Of a DNA stretch of 45,380 nucleotides, positions 1-7,233 are shown in pieces. Within the stretch, counting starts at the first letter, position 1. The number at the start of each line of letters is the position of its first letter. This stretch comes from a virus, in the IMG/VR virus record IMGVR_UViG_3300037087_000143, positions 1 through 45,380 of that record. One strand, 5' to 3'. Below the pieces are notes generated by a model, which was given only the letters and a program-made list of their open reading frames with translations, ran no database searches and was not told where the DNA came from. A program made the position numbers and the translations under genes.

Positions 1-143
1 ACGCACTGAAGTTCGGAGAGGAGTCGGTCTGAGGATCCTGCCCGAGGGTCGCCATCGACGTAAGAGTACGACCGCTTGAACACGGCCTCCGCGTATCTAT
101 CGCGCTTCGAAGCTATGTCGAAGACGGCCAGGAACTCCTTGAT
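1..143 (-). CDS. Terminase large subunit, nuclease domain, 5' end of the HNH-bearing allele (cut by window start)
   Basis: This is the start of the same reading frame found complete at 44061-44837; bases 1-122 are identical to 44695-44816. The frame encodes the RNase H-fold strand with the first catalytic Asp (FDIASKRD). No ATG, GTG or TTG lies in frame near the start. The first residues shared with the other allele begin at an ATC codon (141-143), 10 bases downstream of AGGAGG (154-159). The upstream HNH gene stops at 145-147 in another frame. AUC initiation is an inference. The first residues read IKEFLAV here against IREYICT in the other allele. Confidence 0.75.
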   Translation of the reverse strand, partial: MKEFLAVFDIASKRDRYAEAVFKRSYSYVDGDPRAGSSDRLLSELQC

Positions 144-144
144 T

Positions 145-828
145 TTAGGCGGCCCTCCTATTGCCTTTGGCGAGATTTTCTGTCGCCCACAGCGGTTGGA
201 GGTTTGTCCAATGCGAAGCCACGAACACAAGCGAGGAATCTTTTTTGAAAGGGAACCAGGAAATAGGGACGATGTGATCGACGTGCCACTCGCCGTAGTT
301 CTCCCACGTCATGCCGGGTTTGAACAGAGATTCGAGATGGTTACGCAGGAATCCAGGTGAACATCCGATGAGTTGTCTTGTCCTGACGCTGGCGGTCTTC
401 TCTTGGATCATTCGGCTGACAGCGGACCACGGAACCCTGTATCCGGGGTTATCCCTGTCGCGCCTTTTTTGCCATTCGTTCTTGAGAATGTTGTGACGAC
501 CTGGATTTTTTAGACGCCACTCGCGTGATCTTTCCCGTGCGCGCTCCCTGTTTTTTTCGGAGTATTTTAGGCACCTCGCAAGGAACTTACCGGGATCTTC
601 GGCGTATTCTTTGCGCCTTCTCTCAGCGATCTCCTCCCTATGTTTCGCATCATACTTTCGCCTCACTTCGAGAATATGATCGTGGTTGGCCTTCTGGTAG
701 CGCTTGATGCCCTGCCTGATTGTCTCGGTTCCTCCGGGATGAGCCTTCCTCCAGAGACGAGTCCTCTCACGAGCCTCCTCGCGGTGCTCCCTCTGGTATT
801 TGCGATGTTCCTCCCGTCGGTCCTTCAT
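145..828 (-). CDS. HNH homing endonuclease, free-standing
   Basis: The 227-residue protein has an Arg/Lys/Glu-rich helical N-terminal half with repeated KY..HREE-like units, probably DNA-binding. Its C-terminal HNH nuclease motif is WHVDHIVPISWF followed by HWTNLQPLW and ENLAKGN, giving the metal-binding His-Asp-His and the late Asn. It sits exactly between the 78-residue gene and the terminase nuclease gene and is missing at the equivalent place (44838-44840). It is therefore an inserted mobile gene. Insertion replaced about 20 bases of the downstream terminase frame with a diverged version, as expected from co-conversion during homing. Its 3' end supplies the ribosome site for the nuclease gene. 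Confidence 0.9.
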   Translation of the reverse strand: MKDRREEHRKYQREHREEARERTRLWRKAHPGGTETIRQGIKRYQKANHDHILEVRRKYDAKHREEIAERRRKEYAEDPGKFLARCLKYSEKNRERARERSREWRLKNPGRHNILKNEWQKRRDRDNPGYRVPWSAVSRMIQEKTASVRTRQLIGCSPGFLRNHLESLFKPGMTWENYGEWHVDHIVPISWFPFKKDSSLVFVASHWTNLQPLWATENLAKGNRRAA

Positions 829-831
829 TGC

Positions 832-1068
832 TCAGTCGCCCGGGCAGTCGCCGTCCATGTCCATCGCGGGTTCGGCCGGGTCCCAGGGCTTGCCGTCCGA
901 GCGCTGCGCGCCCTTGACGTAGTTTCCCGGCGCGGGCCACGGGGAAATCGGGACACGCCCGCCAGGGGTGTAGGCGGGAGCGGGGAGTGCGTTCCCGGGG
1001 TAGGGGTTGGAGATCCGCACCGCGTTTCTTCCGCCAGGGAGGGCGGGATTGCTCTTGCTCTTCGCCAT
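832..1068 (-). CDS. Small Pro/Gly-rich protein, left allele
   Basis: This 78-residue protein starts MAKSKSNPALPGG, is rich in Pro and Gly, and ends in an acidic tail (MDMDGDCPGD). Its ATG overlaps the TAA of the upstream gene (TAATG). A near-identical copy at 44841-45077 differs at several bases with few amino-acid changes, which supports real coding. No family is recognised. Its position between the two halves of the terminase suggests a virion or packaging accessory, but nothing in the sequence proves it. Confidence 0.8.
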   Translation of the reverse strand: MAKSKSNPALPGGRNAVRISNPYPGNALPAPAYTPGGRVPISPWPAPGNYVKGAQRSDGKPWDPAEPAMDMDGDCPGD

Positions 1069-1355
1069 TACGAGTTGGGGATCTGGGAAGCGGTCACCAT
1101 CGCCGCCACCTCGGTCGGGGTGCAGAGCACCATGAAGACCTGGCCGTGGTTCCCCAGGGCGACCAGCTCGTCCATCGCGGCCTTCAGTCCCTTGACCTTC
1201 ACGCAGTCCAACTCCGAGGGGGTCCCGTTGCCTCCCAGGAGAGCCGCCTGTACGCTGGCGCCAACGGTGCTGAAGTTGCGGTTCAGGCACTGCTTCAGCG
1301 TGAGCGATGCGCCTCCGACTTCCGTCGAGTCGATTTCCAGAATGTCGACAATGAT
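1068..1355 (-). CDS. Unknown protein between terminase halves, non-AUG start or +1 frameshift
   Basis: The frame reads IIVDILEIDSTEV and ends at ASQIPNS with TAA overlapping the next ATG. The copy at 45077-45364 differs by conservative changes (Ala/Ser, Leu/Ser), so the frame is coding. There is no ATG, GTG or TTG before its middle. An ATC codon (1353-1355) lies 8 bases after GGGAGG (1364-1369), which would give 95 residues. Alternatively a 31-codon GTG frame just upstream ends GGG TAA C, and a +1 slip there would join it to this frame. No homologue is recognised. Confidence 0.6.
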   Translation of the reverse strand: MIVDILEIDSTEVGGASLTLKQCLNRNFSTVGASVQAALLGGNGTPSELDCVKVKGLKAAMDELVALGNHGQVFMVLCTPTEVAAMVTASQIPNS

Positions 1356-1359
1356 GGCG

Positions 1360-1455
1360 TTACCCTCCCGGCAACAGTGTTGCCTCGAAAAAGTTGGGGC
1401 GGAAGCGGGCGCCGTGAGGATGAGTCAACGGTGCCGCGGCGAAGACTCCCTTCAC
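1360..1455 (-). CDS. Short GTG-initiated frame, possible N-terminal part of the next protein
   Basis: This 31-codon frame starts at GTG and ends FFEATLLPGG-stop. Its last codons (GGA GGG TAA C) form the ribosome-binding-like stretch of the next frame, which lies in the +1 register. The join would read smoothly as LLPGG-NAIIVD. That could be programmed +1 frameshifting, a real frameshift mutation or an assembly error. No clear Shine-Dalgarno precedes the GTG. The rest of 1456-1576 shows no gene or recognisable RNA. Confidence 0.35.
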   Translation of the reverse strand: MKGVFAAAPLTHPHGARFRPNFFEATLLPGG

Positions 1456-1576
1456 GGGAGGCTGACACGAGTGGGTCGGGGAGTGTTTAGCTTCCCGATA
1501 CTCGCACGGAGGATGGCCGTGCCGCGCGGTCTATCCCGCCCCTTGCTGTCGAGAATGTGTCGAATCGCGGGGAGAG

Positions 1577-1726
1577 TCAAGTGCGCGACCGCTCCGCGTT
1601 GGTCTTCTTCACCTGCCGGTAGAGAGCCACGAGGGCCTGCTGCTGGCGGTTGGCCTTGTAGCCGTGTTCGATCTCGATCTCGACTGTCTCGGCCACATTC
1701 AACGCCTCGCTTACGGACATGCTCAT
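1577..1726 (-). CDS. Small helical protein following the terminase ATPase gene
   Basis: The 49-residue protein begins MSMSVSEALNVAETVEIEIE and ends KKTNAERSRT. Its ATG overlaps the TGA of the terminase ATPase gene (ATGA), so it is translationally coupled. It is probably a single helical hairpin. The function is unknown. Confidence 0.7.
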   Translation of the reverse strand: MSMSVSEALNVAETVEIEIEHGYKANRQQQALVALYRQVKKTNAERSRT

Positions 1727-2649
1727 TCCTCGATCTCCTCCGGTTCCTCTCGGAACGCCTGTATGTCGTCACGCACGATGACCCCGGACTTCAGAGCCCG
1801 CAGGTCCTCGCCAACGGCGAATGCGCGCGCGATGTCGCTGTAGCTGAAAAGCTGGGCGTCCGGCTCGACGAACTCCCCGCACTGCTCTTGGCGGTACTGT
1901 TGCTGGCCGAGGTTCTTGAGCTGGACGTTGAGCTGGTGGTCGAGGTTGCGGTGCCGGGGGGAGTAGTAGCCGATGATCCCCTTCGTCTCCTGCTCCGCGG
2001 AGAACTCCTCCTCGGTCTGCATCATCTCAAGGGAGGTCCCGCTGGTCGGGGTGTAGGGCGAGCGCACGTAGTACCGCTCCCAGGATCGGTCGTGGAAGAC
2101 GCGGAAGAAAAATCCGGTCCTTCCGTTCGGAGTGGAGGGGACGAGGAGCTCGCATTCCTCGTTCGAGGTCAACATGGGGATGATCCCGCTGGTGATCGCC
2201 ACGTCCTCGACGCGGGATGCCTCATCGACGATGATTACCGAGGGCTTGCTTCTGCCGCGGGCGGACTTCTCGGTGGTGCAGAGGACCTCGATGCGGCTCT
2301 CGTCTTCGGTGACCACCAGGGAGTCGGATTCCCGGATGAGCTTGGGGTAGGTGGGGTCGCGCGCCATGCACGCCTTGATCTTCAGCATGTCGTCGGTGGC
2401 TTGGTCCTCGGTGGCGGCCAGGACGAGGATCCGCGATCCCGGCTTGTACTTGGCCGTGTGCGTCGGCACCACGGCGATGATGCTGGACTTCCCCGCCTGC
2501 CGGGCGCAGTTCAGGCACTTGAACTTGTGAGTCGATGCCAGGAGGCGGCGCTGCCAAGCGAAAAGGACGAAGCCGGCCACGAGCTTCGCGTAGCGCACGC
2601 GGTCCATCGCGTACACCGCGTCCATGTAGCTGCGGTGGTCGAGCTTCAC
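1723..2649 (-). CDS. Terminase large subunit, ATPase domain only (split TerL)
   Basis: This 308-residue protein carries the DNA-packaging motor ATPase. Walker A is CARQAGKS at residues 48-55, Walker B is VIIVDEAS with Asp142-Glu143, and PSTPNG follows as the coupling motif. The frame stops after the linker (EEPEEIEE), just where a normal large terminase would enter its RNase H-fold nuclease. That nuclease is encoded separately at 44061-44837, beyond three or four small genes across the window join. Translation starts at GTG overlapping the preceding TGA. The two proteins probably assemble into one packaging enzyme. A frameshifted single gene is ruled out by the distance. Confidence 0.9.
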   Translation of the reverse strand: MKLDHRSYMDAVYAMDRVRYAKLVAGFVLFAWQRRLLASTHKFKCLNCARQAGKSSIIAVVPTHTAKYKPGSRILVLAATEDQATDDMLKIKACMARDPTYPKLIRESDSLVVTEDESRIEVLCTTEKSARGRSKPSVIIVDEASRVEDVAITSGIIPMLTSNEECELLVPSTPNGRTGFFFRVFHDRSWERYYVRSPYTPTSGTSLEMMQTEEEFSAEQETKGIIGYYSPRHRNLDHQLNVQLKNLGQQQYRQEQCGEFVEPDAQLFSYSDIARAFAVGEDLRALKSGVIVRDDIQAFREEPEEIEE

Positions 2650-2891
2650 TGGTCATCGCTTTCGTGGGTGTAGTCGTCAACGTCGCGGACCGCAAGCGCC
2701 TGCTCGTGCATGAAAACGTGCGAGAGCATTCCGAGTCGCTCTACCCGGGAGCACGAGAAACTCTGGCACACCGCACCCTCTTCGTCGAGGTAGATGATGA
2801 GGCACGCCTTCATTTTCCCCGAGCGCATGAGGGCGTCGGAGATGATCTCCCCGCAGCTCTGCGCGTTCGTCTTCTTGGGTTCGTCGCTCAT
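2646..2891 (-). CDS. Small hypothetical protein upstream of terminase
   Basis: The 81-residue protein (MSDEPKKTNAQSCGE to DDYTHESDDQ) has a central beta-like stretch, KACLIIYLDEEG. Its start overlaps the upstream stop (ATGA) and its stop overlaps the GTG of the terminase ATPase gene, so it lies inside a coupled chain. No domain is recognised. Confidence 0.75.
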   Translation of the reverse strand: MSDEPKKTNAQSCGEIISDALMRSGKMKACLIIYLDEEGAVCQSFSCSRVERLGMLSHVFMHEQALAVRDVDDYTHESDDQ

Positions 2892-3058
2892 CTGGGCGGC
2901 TGGAAGGCGGCGACGGTGCGGAAGAGGATAGCCAACTCGGGAGGGTCGGTCTCGATGAGGGGGAAGCACTTTGTGTAGGTCCCTCCGGGGAGCTCTATCC
3001 CCTCGAATGGCTTCAGGTGACGAACGCGCCACTGCCAGTAACGGTCACGTAGTTTCAT
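2888..3058 (-). CDS. Small hypothetical protein
   Basis: The 56-residue protein begins MKLRDRYWQWRVRHLKPFEGIELPGG. Its ATG lies 14 bases inside the 3' end of the TerS-like gene and its TGA overlaps the next ATG. The basic, aromatic N-terminus could bind nucleic acid, but no family is recognised. Confidence 0.65.
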   Translation of the reverse strand: MKLRDRYWQWRVRHLKPFEGIELPGGTYTKCFPLIETDPPELAILFRTVAAFQPPR

Positions 3059-3845
3059 CGGGGGTTGCCTCCAAGGCCAGGGCCTTTTGCTCGAACATGG
3101 CGACAATGGTTTCCTTGGCGTCAGGGATCGCTTCAAGGGCTCGGAGAGCCTCGGGGAATTGCGCCAACACCTTGAGCATGTTGGTCTGATACTCCATGAG
3201 CGCCCTCAGAATGTCAGACATCACGAATGACCAGATTTGGGTGCGGCTGATGTTGATCTTCACTTCCCCGCCCATCTTCTGGAGGTAGGCCACGCGGTCG
3301 ATAACCTCCATCGCCAGGCGCATCGCGTCGTGGTACAGGCGGCGGGTGTCGTCGCGCTTGACGGTGAACTCGAAGGCGGACTTCCCGCTCTCGGCCATCT
3401 GCGCGATGAGGACGGAGAGCTGGGTGGTCTTTCTCCGTGTGATGGGCGCGCCGGCCTTGGTGACCTCTCCGGTGTCCTGGTCGTAGTGGGCCACGACCTC
3501 CTCGGCCTGGAGGCCCATCCAGATTTTGGTGGGGTCGTTGGGGTCCTTCAGGTACTCCTCGAAGGCGGTGATGTTCCGCGCCGCCCGGTCGGCCATCTCC
3601 TCCAGCTTGGTGAGGAGTCCGTCCACGGTGCGCATCCCGCGCGCAGCGCGCCGCTGGGCAAGGACCTCGGCAACCCACTTCTGGCGGTACTGGCGGACAG
3701 TTCCCGCGGAGATCCCGTGGCGGCGTCCAATTTGCGCATCAGTTCCGCGGTCGTCCTCGATGTCCTTGAGGATGGCGGCCCTCCGCGGGTGGGTGTCGAT
3801 GACGGTGGCCTGGGGGGCGCGAAGGTGGCGGGAGGGGGTGCTCAT
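3045..3845 (-). CDS. Terminase small subunit-like protein
   Basis: The 266-residue protein has an N-terminal helix-turn-helix (about residues 20-50: ILKDIEDDRGTDAQIGRRHGI, then SAGTVRQYRQKW). A long helical region and a C-terminal domain follow. A DNA-binding HTH plus helical oligomerisation region, two genes upstream of the terminase ATPase, fits the DNA-recognition subunit of the packaging enzyme. Its ATG overlaps the upstream TGA. The assignment rests on the HTH and synteny rather than a diagnostic motif. Confidence 0.65.
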   Translation of the reverse strand: MSTPSRHLRAPQATVIDTHPRRAAILKDIEDDRGTDAQIGRRHGISAGTVRQYRQKWVAEVLAQRRAARGMRTVDGLLTKLEEMADRAARNITAFEEYLKDPNDPTKIWMGLQAEEVVAHYDQDTGEVTKAGAPITRRKTTQLSVLIAQMAESGKSAFEFTVKRDDTRRLYHDAMRLAMEVIDRVAYLQKMGGEVKINISRTQIWSFVMSDILRALMEYQTNMLKVLAQFPEALRALEAIPDAKETIVAMFEQKALALEATPDETT

Positions 3846-4093
3846 GTTGGGTATTCCATGAACCAAGTTCCCGGTCCGAAGGCAAACGTCACTTTGTTCC
3901 TGAAGCGACGCGGAACCCTGAACATCTTTGCCTTTTTCTTGGTGATCTCCCACGGGAACTTTCCCGTCCGCGAATACATGGCGTTCGCCGAGTCCATTGC
4001 ATCTCTCATGGCGGCCTTGAAGCCATCTACGGGCTTCCCGCCCCCGGGCTCTCTACCGTCCTTCCTGATAAGTGCGGCGATGGTGACACTCAT
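3842..4093 (-). CDS. Small hypothetical protein
   Basis: This 83-residue basic protein (MSVTIAALIRKDGREPGGG to FGPGTWFMEYPT) is coupled by ATGA overlaps on both sides. KKKAKMFRVPRRFRNK in its second half is strongly basic. No family is recognised. Confidence 0.7.
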   Translation of the reverse strand: MSVTIAALIRKDGREPGGGKPVDGFKAAMRDAMDSANAMYSRTGKFPWEITKKKAKMFRVPRRFRNKVTFAFGPGTWFMEYPT

Positions 4094-4416
4094 CCCCGGA
4101 TCCTCCTCTCCTGCTTGTACATCTCCCGCCAGTCGGGGTGGGGATCGACGAGGAAGTCGCCAAGCCAGTTCTGCGGCCTCGGGTCTCCCTTCAGGTATAC
4201 GTCGAATCGCTCCCCCTTCAGAGGAGTCACCTTCATCCCGAGGAAAGCCGTCACGTCCTCGAACTTCATCCCGTACTTGGCGGCGAACTCGAATCGCAGA
4301 TAGTCAACGGCCGTCTGATATCCGAAGCGAATGTGATCGACCTCCCTGCCCATTTCGCGCAAGGCGAGGCACTTCCTCTTGATGCAGTAGACCATGAAGT
4401 CGGGTTCTTCTCTCAT
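4090..4416 (-). CDS. Hypothetical protein downstream of the exonuclease
   Basis: The 108-residue protein begins MREEPDFMVYCIKRKCLALREMG and ends YKQERRIRG. Its ATG overlaps the TGA of the exonuclease gene. It has a compact alpha/beta look with no recognised motif. Translational coupling suggests a role with the exonuclease, but this is only context. Confidence 0.7.
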   Translation of the reverse strand: MREEPDFMVYCIKRKCLALREMGREVDHIRFGYQTAVDYLRFEFAAKYGMKFEDVTAFLGMKVTPLKGERFDVYLKGDPRPQNWLGDFLVDPHPDWREMYKQERRIRG

Positions 4417-4988
4417 CGGGTGAGCCTCGCAAGGTCGATGAGCTTGGACAGGACGAAGCGGGTCATCTTCAGGTCCCAGGAGGCGTCGTGGGCGCCGGCG
4501 GTGTCCATCCCGAAGTGGCGGGCAAGGTCGGTGAGTTTCGCGTCGGCAAGGGGTACGTCCACGCCCATGTAGGCCAGCGCTGCCAGAAGCGACGAGGGAT
4601 CCAGCGCGGCGAAGTGGAACCAACTCCCGAAGTAGTCGTCGTGCTGGTCCCTCCAGAGTGTGCGCAGGAAGGGAATGTCGAACCCCCGCACGTTGTACCC
4701 GCCGGCCATGAACTTGTCGTGGTGGTCGTACTTCTGGACGTACTGGCCGAAGATGTCCAGCAGGGCGTAGTACATCTCCCTCGGCGGGGGGAAGCCCAGG
4801 AGCTGCCCGCGGCTGAAGTGGTTGATGTTCAGGGCCGAGTCGTCGATGGCCTTGCCCTCACAGGAGGAGCGCAGTTCTCCCGAGGCCACTTCCTGGCCGT
4901 CGATCTCCACGGCGTAGGACAGGCTGATGATGCCGTGGTGCGCGGGGTCGAGGCCGCTCGTTTCCAAATCCATCCAGAAAATCTTCAT
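4413..4988 (-). CDS. DnaQ-like DEDDh 3'-5' exonuclease
   Basis: The 191-residue protein carries the three exonuclease motifs in order: Exo I MDLETSG (Asp7, Glu9), Exo II GYNVRGFDIPFL, and Exo III with the DEDDh signature HDASWDLKMT near the C-terminus. It should remove nucleotides from 3' ends using two metal ions. As a stand-alone protein it could proofread, process DNA ends or degrade small RNAs. GGAGG precedes the ATG by 5 bases. It follows the replication-initiator-like gene, so a replication or repair role is likely. Confidence 0.88.
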   Translation of the reverse strand: MKIFWMDLETSGLDPAHHGIISLSYAVEIDGQEVASGELRSSCEGKAIDDSALNINHFSRGQLLGFPPPREMYYALLDIFGQYVQKYDHHDKFMAGGYNVRGFDIPFLRTLWRDQHDDYFGSWFHFAALDPSSLLAALAYMGVDVPLADAKLTDLARHFGMDTAGAHDASWDLKMTRFVLSKLIDLARLTR

Positions 4989-5000
4989 GTCATCCTCCTG

Positions 5001-5306
5001 TCAGTCATGGGTGTCTCCCGCCGCCGCCCGCTTCCCGTCGTGCAGGGGAAGCTCCTTCTTTGCCGAAGCCTCCTCCAGCTTGTGACTCTCCGCGTGAACC
5101 TGAATCCTCATGGCGAATATCTCATGGACTCCCGGTGGAACTCTGAACGTAGACGGGTGCTCCTGAAGAACGACCTGGCGTAGCGCGTCAATCCACCTGT
5201 CATTCTTCTTGTTGGCATCCAGCCAGATTTCAACCTCCCGTTTCATCGCCTGGGTGTACTTTCCGTAGACCGCCTCAGCCCACGCCGTGAACTGCTGTGC
5301 TGTCAT
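5001..5306 (-). CDS. Hypothetical protein after the replication gene
   Basis: The 101-residue mostly helical protein begins MTAQQFTAWAEAVYGKYTQ and contains EIWLDANKKNDRWIDALRQVV. GGAGG stands 9 bases before the ATG, inside the end of the upstream gene. Directly following a DnaD-like initiator, it could be a helicase-loader or primosome partner. This is inferred from position only. Confidence 0.7.
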   Translation of the reverse strand: MTAQQFTAWAEAVYGKYTQAMKREVEIWLDANKKNDRWIDALRQVVLQEHPSTFRVPPGVHEIFAMRIQVHAESHKLEEASAKKELPLHDGKRAAAGDTHD

Positions 5307-6193
5307 TACGCGGGCCCTCCCTCGATTATCTCTCTTACCGCAGGATCAAGCTCATCTTGGCGCATCGACTCCAGAACCCTGTCCCAGATACTCACCGTGT
5401 TCAGAGTGCTGGGCGTGAACGGCTGTCCCGCCCAGAACCTGTCTCTCGACTGCTTCAACTTCCAGAAGGCGTCGATCACCGCAGCAACTACCTCCTCAGC
5501 ATTCTCCTTGTCCCTGGCTTTGGCCCTCTTGATGATCTGCTTGATCGACGCTCCCTCACGAGCGTAGTCGGTGAACTTATTCCCGTTCTGGCTCAGGAAC
5601 GCCTGCTCAACCTTGTGGTACAACTCCCCATCCTCTCCTATAGTCTCCCGAGTTATCTTCTCTTTCTTCGAAGAAAGAGAATTAGGAAGTTCAGTATAAG
5701 ATAAGGTGTCGCGAGGACTCGTCGAGGACTCGTCGAATGATCCAGGAGTTGTAGTCGAATCATTGGTTTTGGACACACTGAGCTTTTTTGTATTCGACGA
5801 ACGCTCGACGAGTAATCGACGAGTAATCGACGATAGATCAGCGAGGACTTCTACCGTAGAATCGTCTATCCCTGGAATGGTTGATGGAGTGGGTCTGTCT
5901 ATTCTCTGGTAGCGAAACCAATTAGGATGCCATAGATAGGCATAGCTATCATCCCTGTAAACCACCACCAGACCGGACCTGGCTATTTGCTCAAGATCAA
6001 CACCCACCATTTTCTCGCTGAAGTTGTCGCACGGATGAACCCTGGCTCTGAAAAGAGGCAGTGATACCTTCACCCGTCCATCGTCGTCAGCTTGTGATAT
6101 CAGGTAGATGTACAACTTGAACTGAGAATCGGTCAGCTCCATCACCTGCTGACTATCCCATATCCTCGGATCAATCATCCGTTTCCTTGCCAC
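5306..6193 (-). CDS. Phage replication initiation protein (DnaD/winged-helix type)
   Basis: The 295-residue protein begins with GTG to give MARKRMIDPRIWDSQQ, an N-terminus typical of phage replication initiators with a winged-helix domain (about residues 1-95). A Ser/Thr-rich linker (about 100-175) and a helical C-terminal domain follow. AAAGGAA lies 5 bases before the GTG; an ATG five codons later is the alternative start. The protein likely binds the origin and recruits host replication proteins, since no polymerase or helicase is encoded here. Its codons are less GC-rich in the linker. Confidence 0.75.
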   Translation of the reverse strand: MARKRMIDPRIWDSQQVMELTDSQFKLYIYLISQADDDGRVKVSLPLFRARVHPCDNFSEKMVGVDLEQIARSGLVVVYRDDSYAYLWHPNWFRYQRIDRPTPSTIPGIDDSTVEVLADLSSITRRLLVERSSNTKKLSVSKTNDSTTTPGSFDESSTSPRDTLSYTELPNSLSSKKEKITRETIGEDGELYHKVEQAFLSQNGNKFTDYAREGASIKQIIKRAKARDKENAEEVVAAVIDAFWKLKQSRDRFWAGQPFTPSTLNTVSIWDRVLESMRQDELDPAVREIIEGGPA

Positions 6194-6325
6194 CAAGATT
6201 CCTTTCCAAGACGACGGGCAGCACAACGCGCCAGGTGATTAGGTCTGGCATCCCCAGAAGGAAGGACTGTTGAACTGCCCGTGATCTTGACCCTCTGTTT
6301 GCGTCGTCAATCACACGACTCGCAT

Positions 6326-6354
6326 AGTGAACCACCGCAGAATCCAGTTGTCAA
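6326..6354 (-). promoter_or_regulatory. Possible sigma70 promoter for the replication/terminase operon
   Basis: The minus strand reads TTGACA (6349-6354), 17 bases, then TTCACT (6326-6331). The -35 is perfect and the -10 is weak. The start site would lie near 6319, about 125 bases before the GTG of the replication gene. No other promoter is obvious there. The GC-rich stretch 6420-6500 holds a direct repeat (gcggacccc twice) and can fold, but matches no RNA I know. Confidence 0.4.
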
Positions 6355-6604
6355 GAAGAATCTTTCGAAATCGTCTCCCCTCCTGGTCACGTAACTCGCA
6401 CACGGACGAGGGGAAGCAGGGAGAGGGTAAGGGCGCGCGCGGACCCCAGCGGACCCCGCCTCGCCCTGGGCGCGGGTCCTTCTGGGAGAATCGACGTGGG
6501 GGGGGGCGTGCCCTGTCTACGTGTTCTGTGCCTGCTCTGTGAGATTCCCTTGACTCGTGCAACGTAACAGTAATTAGGTGATTATTGCCATAGGCAGACT
6601 ATGT

Positions 6605-6644
6605 ATGCGTGATAGCGCTCACTTGTCCATCATAGCGCACGCAT
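6605..6644. promoter_or_regulatory. Nested repeats resembling a repressor operator
   Basis: GTGA-N6-TCAC forms a short palindrome at 6609-6622. A 7-base inverted repeat (ATGCGTG 6605-6611, CACGCAT 6638-6644) encloses two direct copies of ATAGCGC (6612-6618, 6632-6638). A further pair of TCACTGTGA copies lies near 6678-6701. Such half-sites in a gene-free region between two operons fit a regulator-binding site. No regulator is identified. Confidence 0.35.
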
Positions 6645-6679
6645 CCACGAGCCAGCACGGGCGACGACGACCCGGTATG

Positions 6680-7096
6680 TCACTGTGATAGCATCACTGT
6701 GAGTCTATCTACTTCTGCCCTGAGTCTTGCGTTCTCCGCGAGGAGCTGTCCGATGATCTTTGACTCTTCGCTGTTGTGCTTGAACGTTGCCCATTCGAGG
6801 TTGTCGAGCCGATTGTTCAGCTTGTTGTTGTCGATGTGATGGACTACGCATCCTTCTTGAACACCCTTGAATGCCTTGAGCACCAAGGTATGGACATGCA
6901 CCGAATTGGTCCGCCTCTTTCCTGATTTTGTCCTAACCATTCCCAGCGACACCCGAAGGTATCTTCCCATCATCGAGCCTTTGACTATCCTGGATTTTCC
7001 ACGGATCACGCTCTTGACCCTTCCGATAGAGCTCACCCAATAGTCAGCACCTCGCGGGTCAGTGTGCTCCTTGATCTGGCGCCATTCTTCTCTCAT
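6680..7096 (-). CDS. HNH endonuclease with NUMOD4 domain
   Basis: The 138-residue protein has an N-terminal NUMOD4 motif (EEWRQI, then YWVSSIGRVKS). An HNH nuclease (VHTLVLKAFKG, HHIDNNKLNNRLDNLEW) and a C-terminal coiled coil follow. This is the typical form of free-standing homing endonucleases of phages. A TTG three codons earlier is an alternative start. It lies alone in the gap between the divergent plus-strand operon and the replication operon. Confidence 0.9.
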   Translation of the reverse strand: MREEWRQIKEHTDPRGADYWVSSIGRVKSVIRGKSRIVKGSMMGRYLRVSLGMVRTKSGKRRTNSVHVHTLVLKAFKGVQEGCVVHHIDNNKLNNRLDNLEWATFKHNSEESKIIGQLLAENARLRAEVDRLTVMLSQ

Positions 7097-7182
7097 GTTG
7101 TGCAACGTATCATATGGCTACACTTACGTATAGTAGTATCTGAAAAATCTTCGGGTTTTCGTCAGATTATTGACAATCGTGC

Positions 7183-7211
7183 TTGACATATACCCAACAC
7201 CGTGCGATACT
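7183..7211 (+). promoter_or_regulatory. Sigma70 promoter of the plus-strand early operon
   Basis: TTGACA (7183-7188), a 17-base spacer and GATACT (7206-7211) form a strong sigma70-type promoter. The first ribosome site (GGAGG) follows only about 10 bases after the -10, so the leader is very short. A second TTGACA (7170-7175) overlaps upstream without a good -10. It would drive the compact gene set running to 12306. Confidence 0.75.
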
Positions 7212-7233
7212 TTAGACACGGAGGATGAAGAGG

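Noticed and set aside
1-1722. Group I intron or intein interrupting the terminase
   Set aside because: The intervening DNA is filled by coupled small genes, no intein splice residues or intron core were recognised, and the nuclease frame has its own ribosome site. RNA evidence could still overturn this.
640-2673. A 677-codon plus-strand open frame
   Set aside because: It is antisense to the terminase ATPase, small genes and endonuclease; its composition is low-complexity Arg/Gly/Leu and it has no motif. It is a GC-bias shadow.
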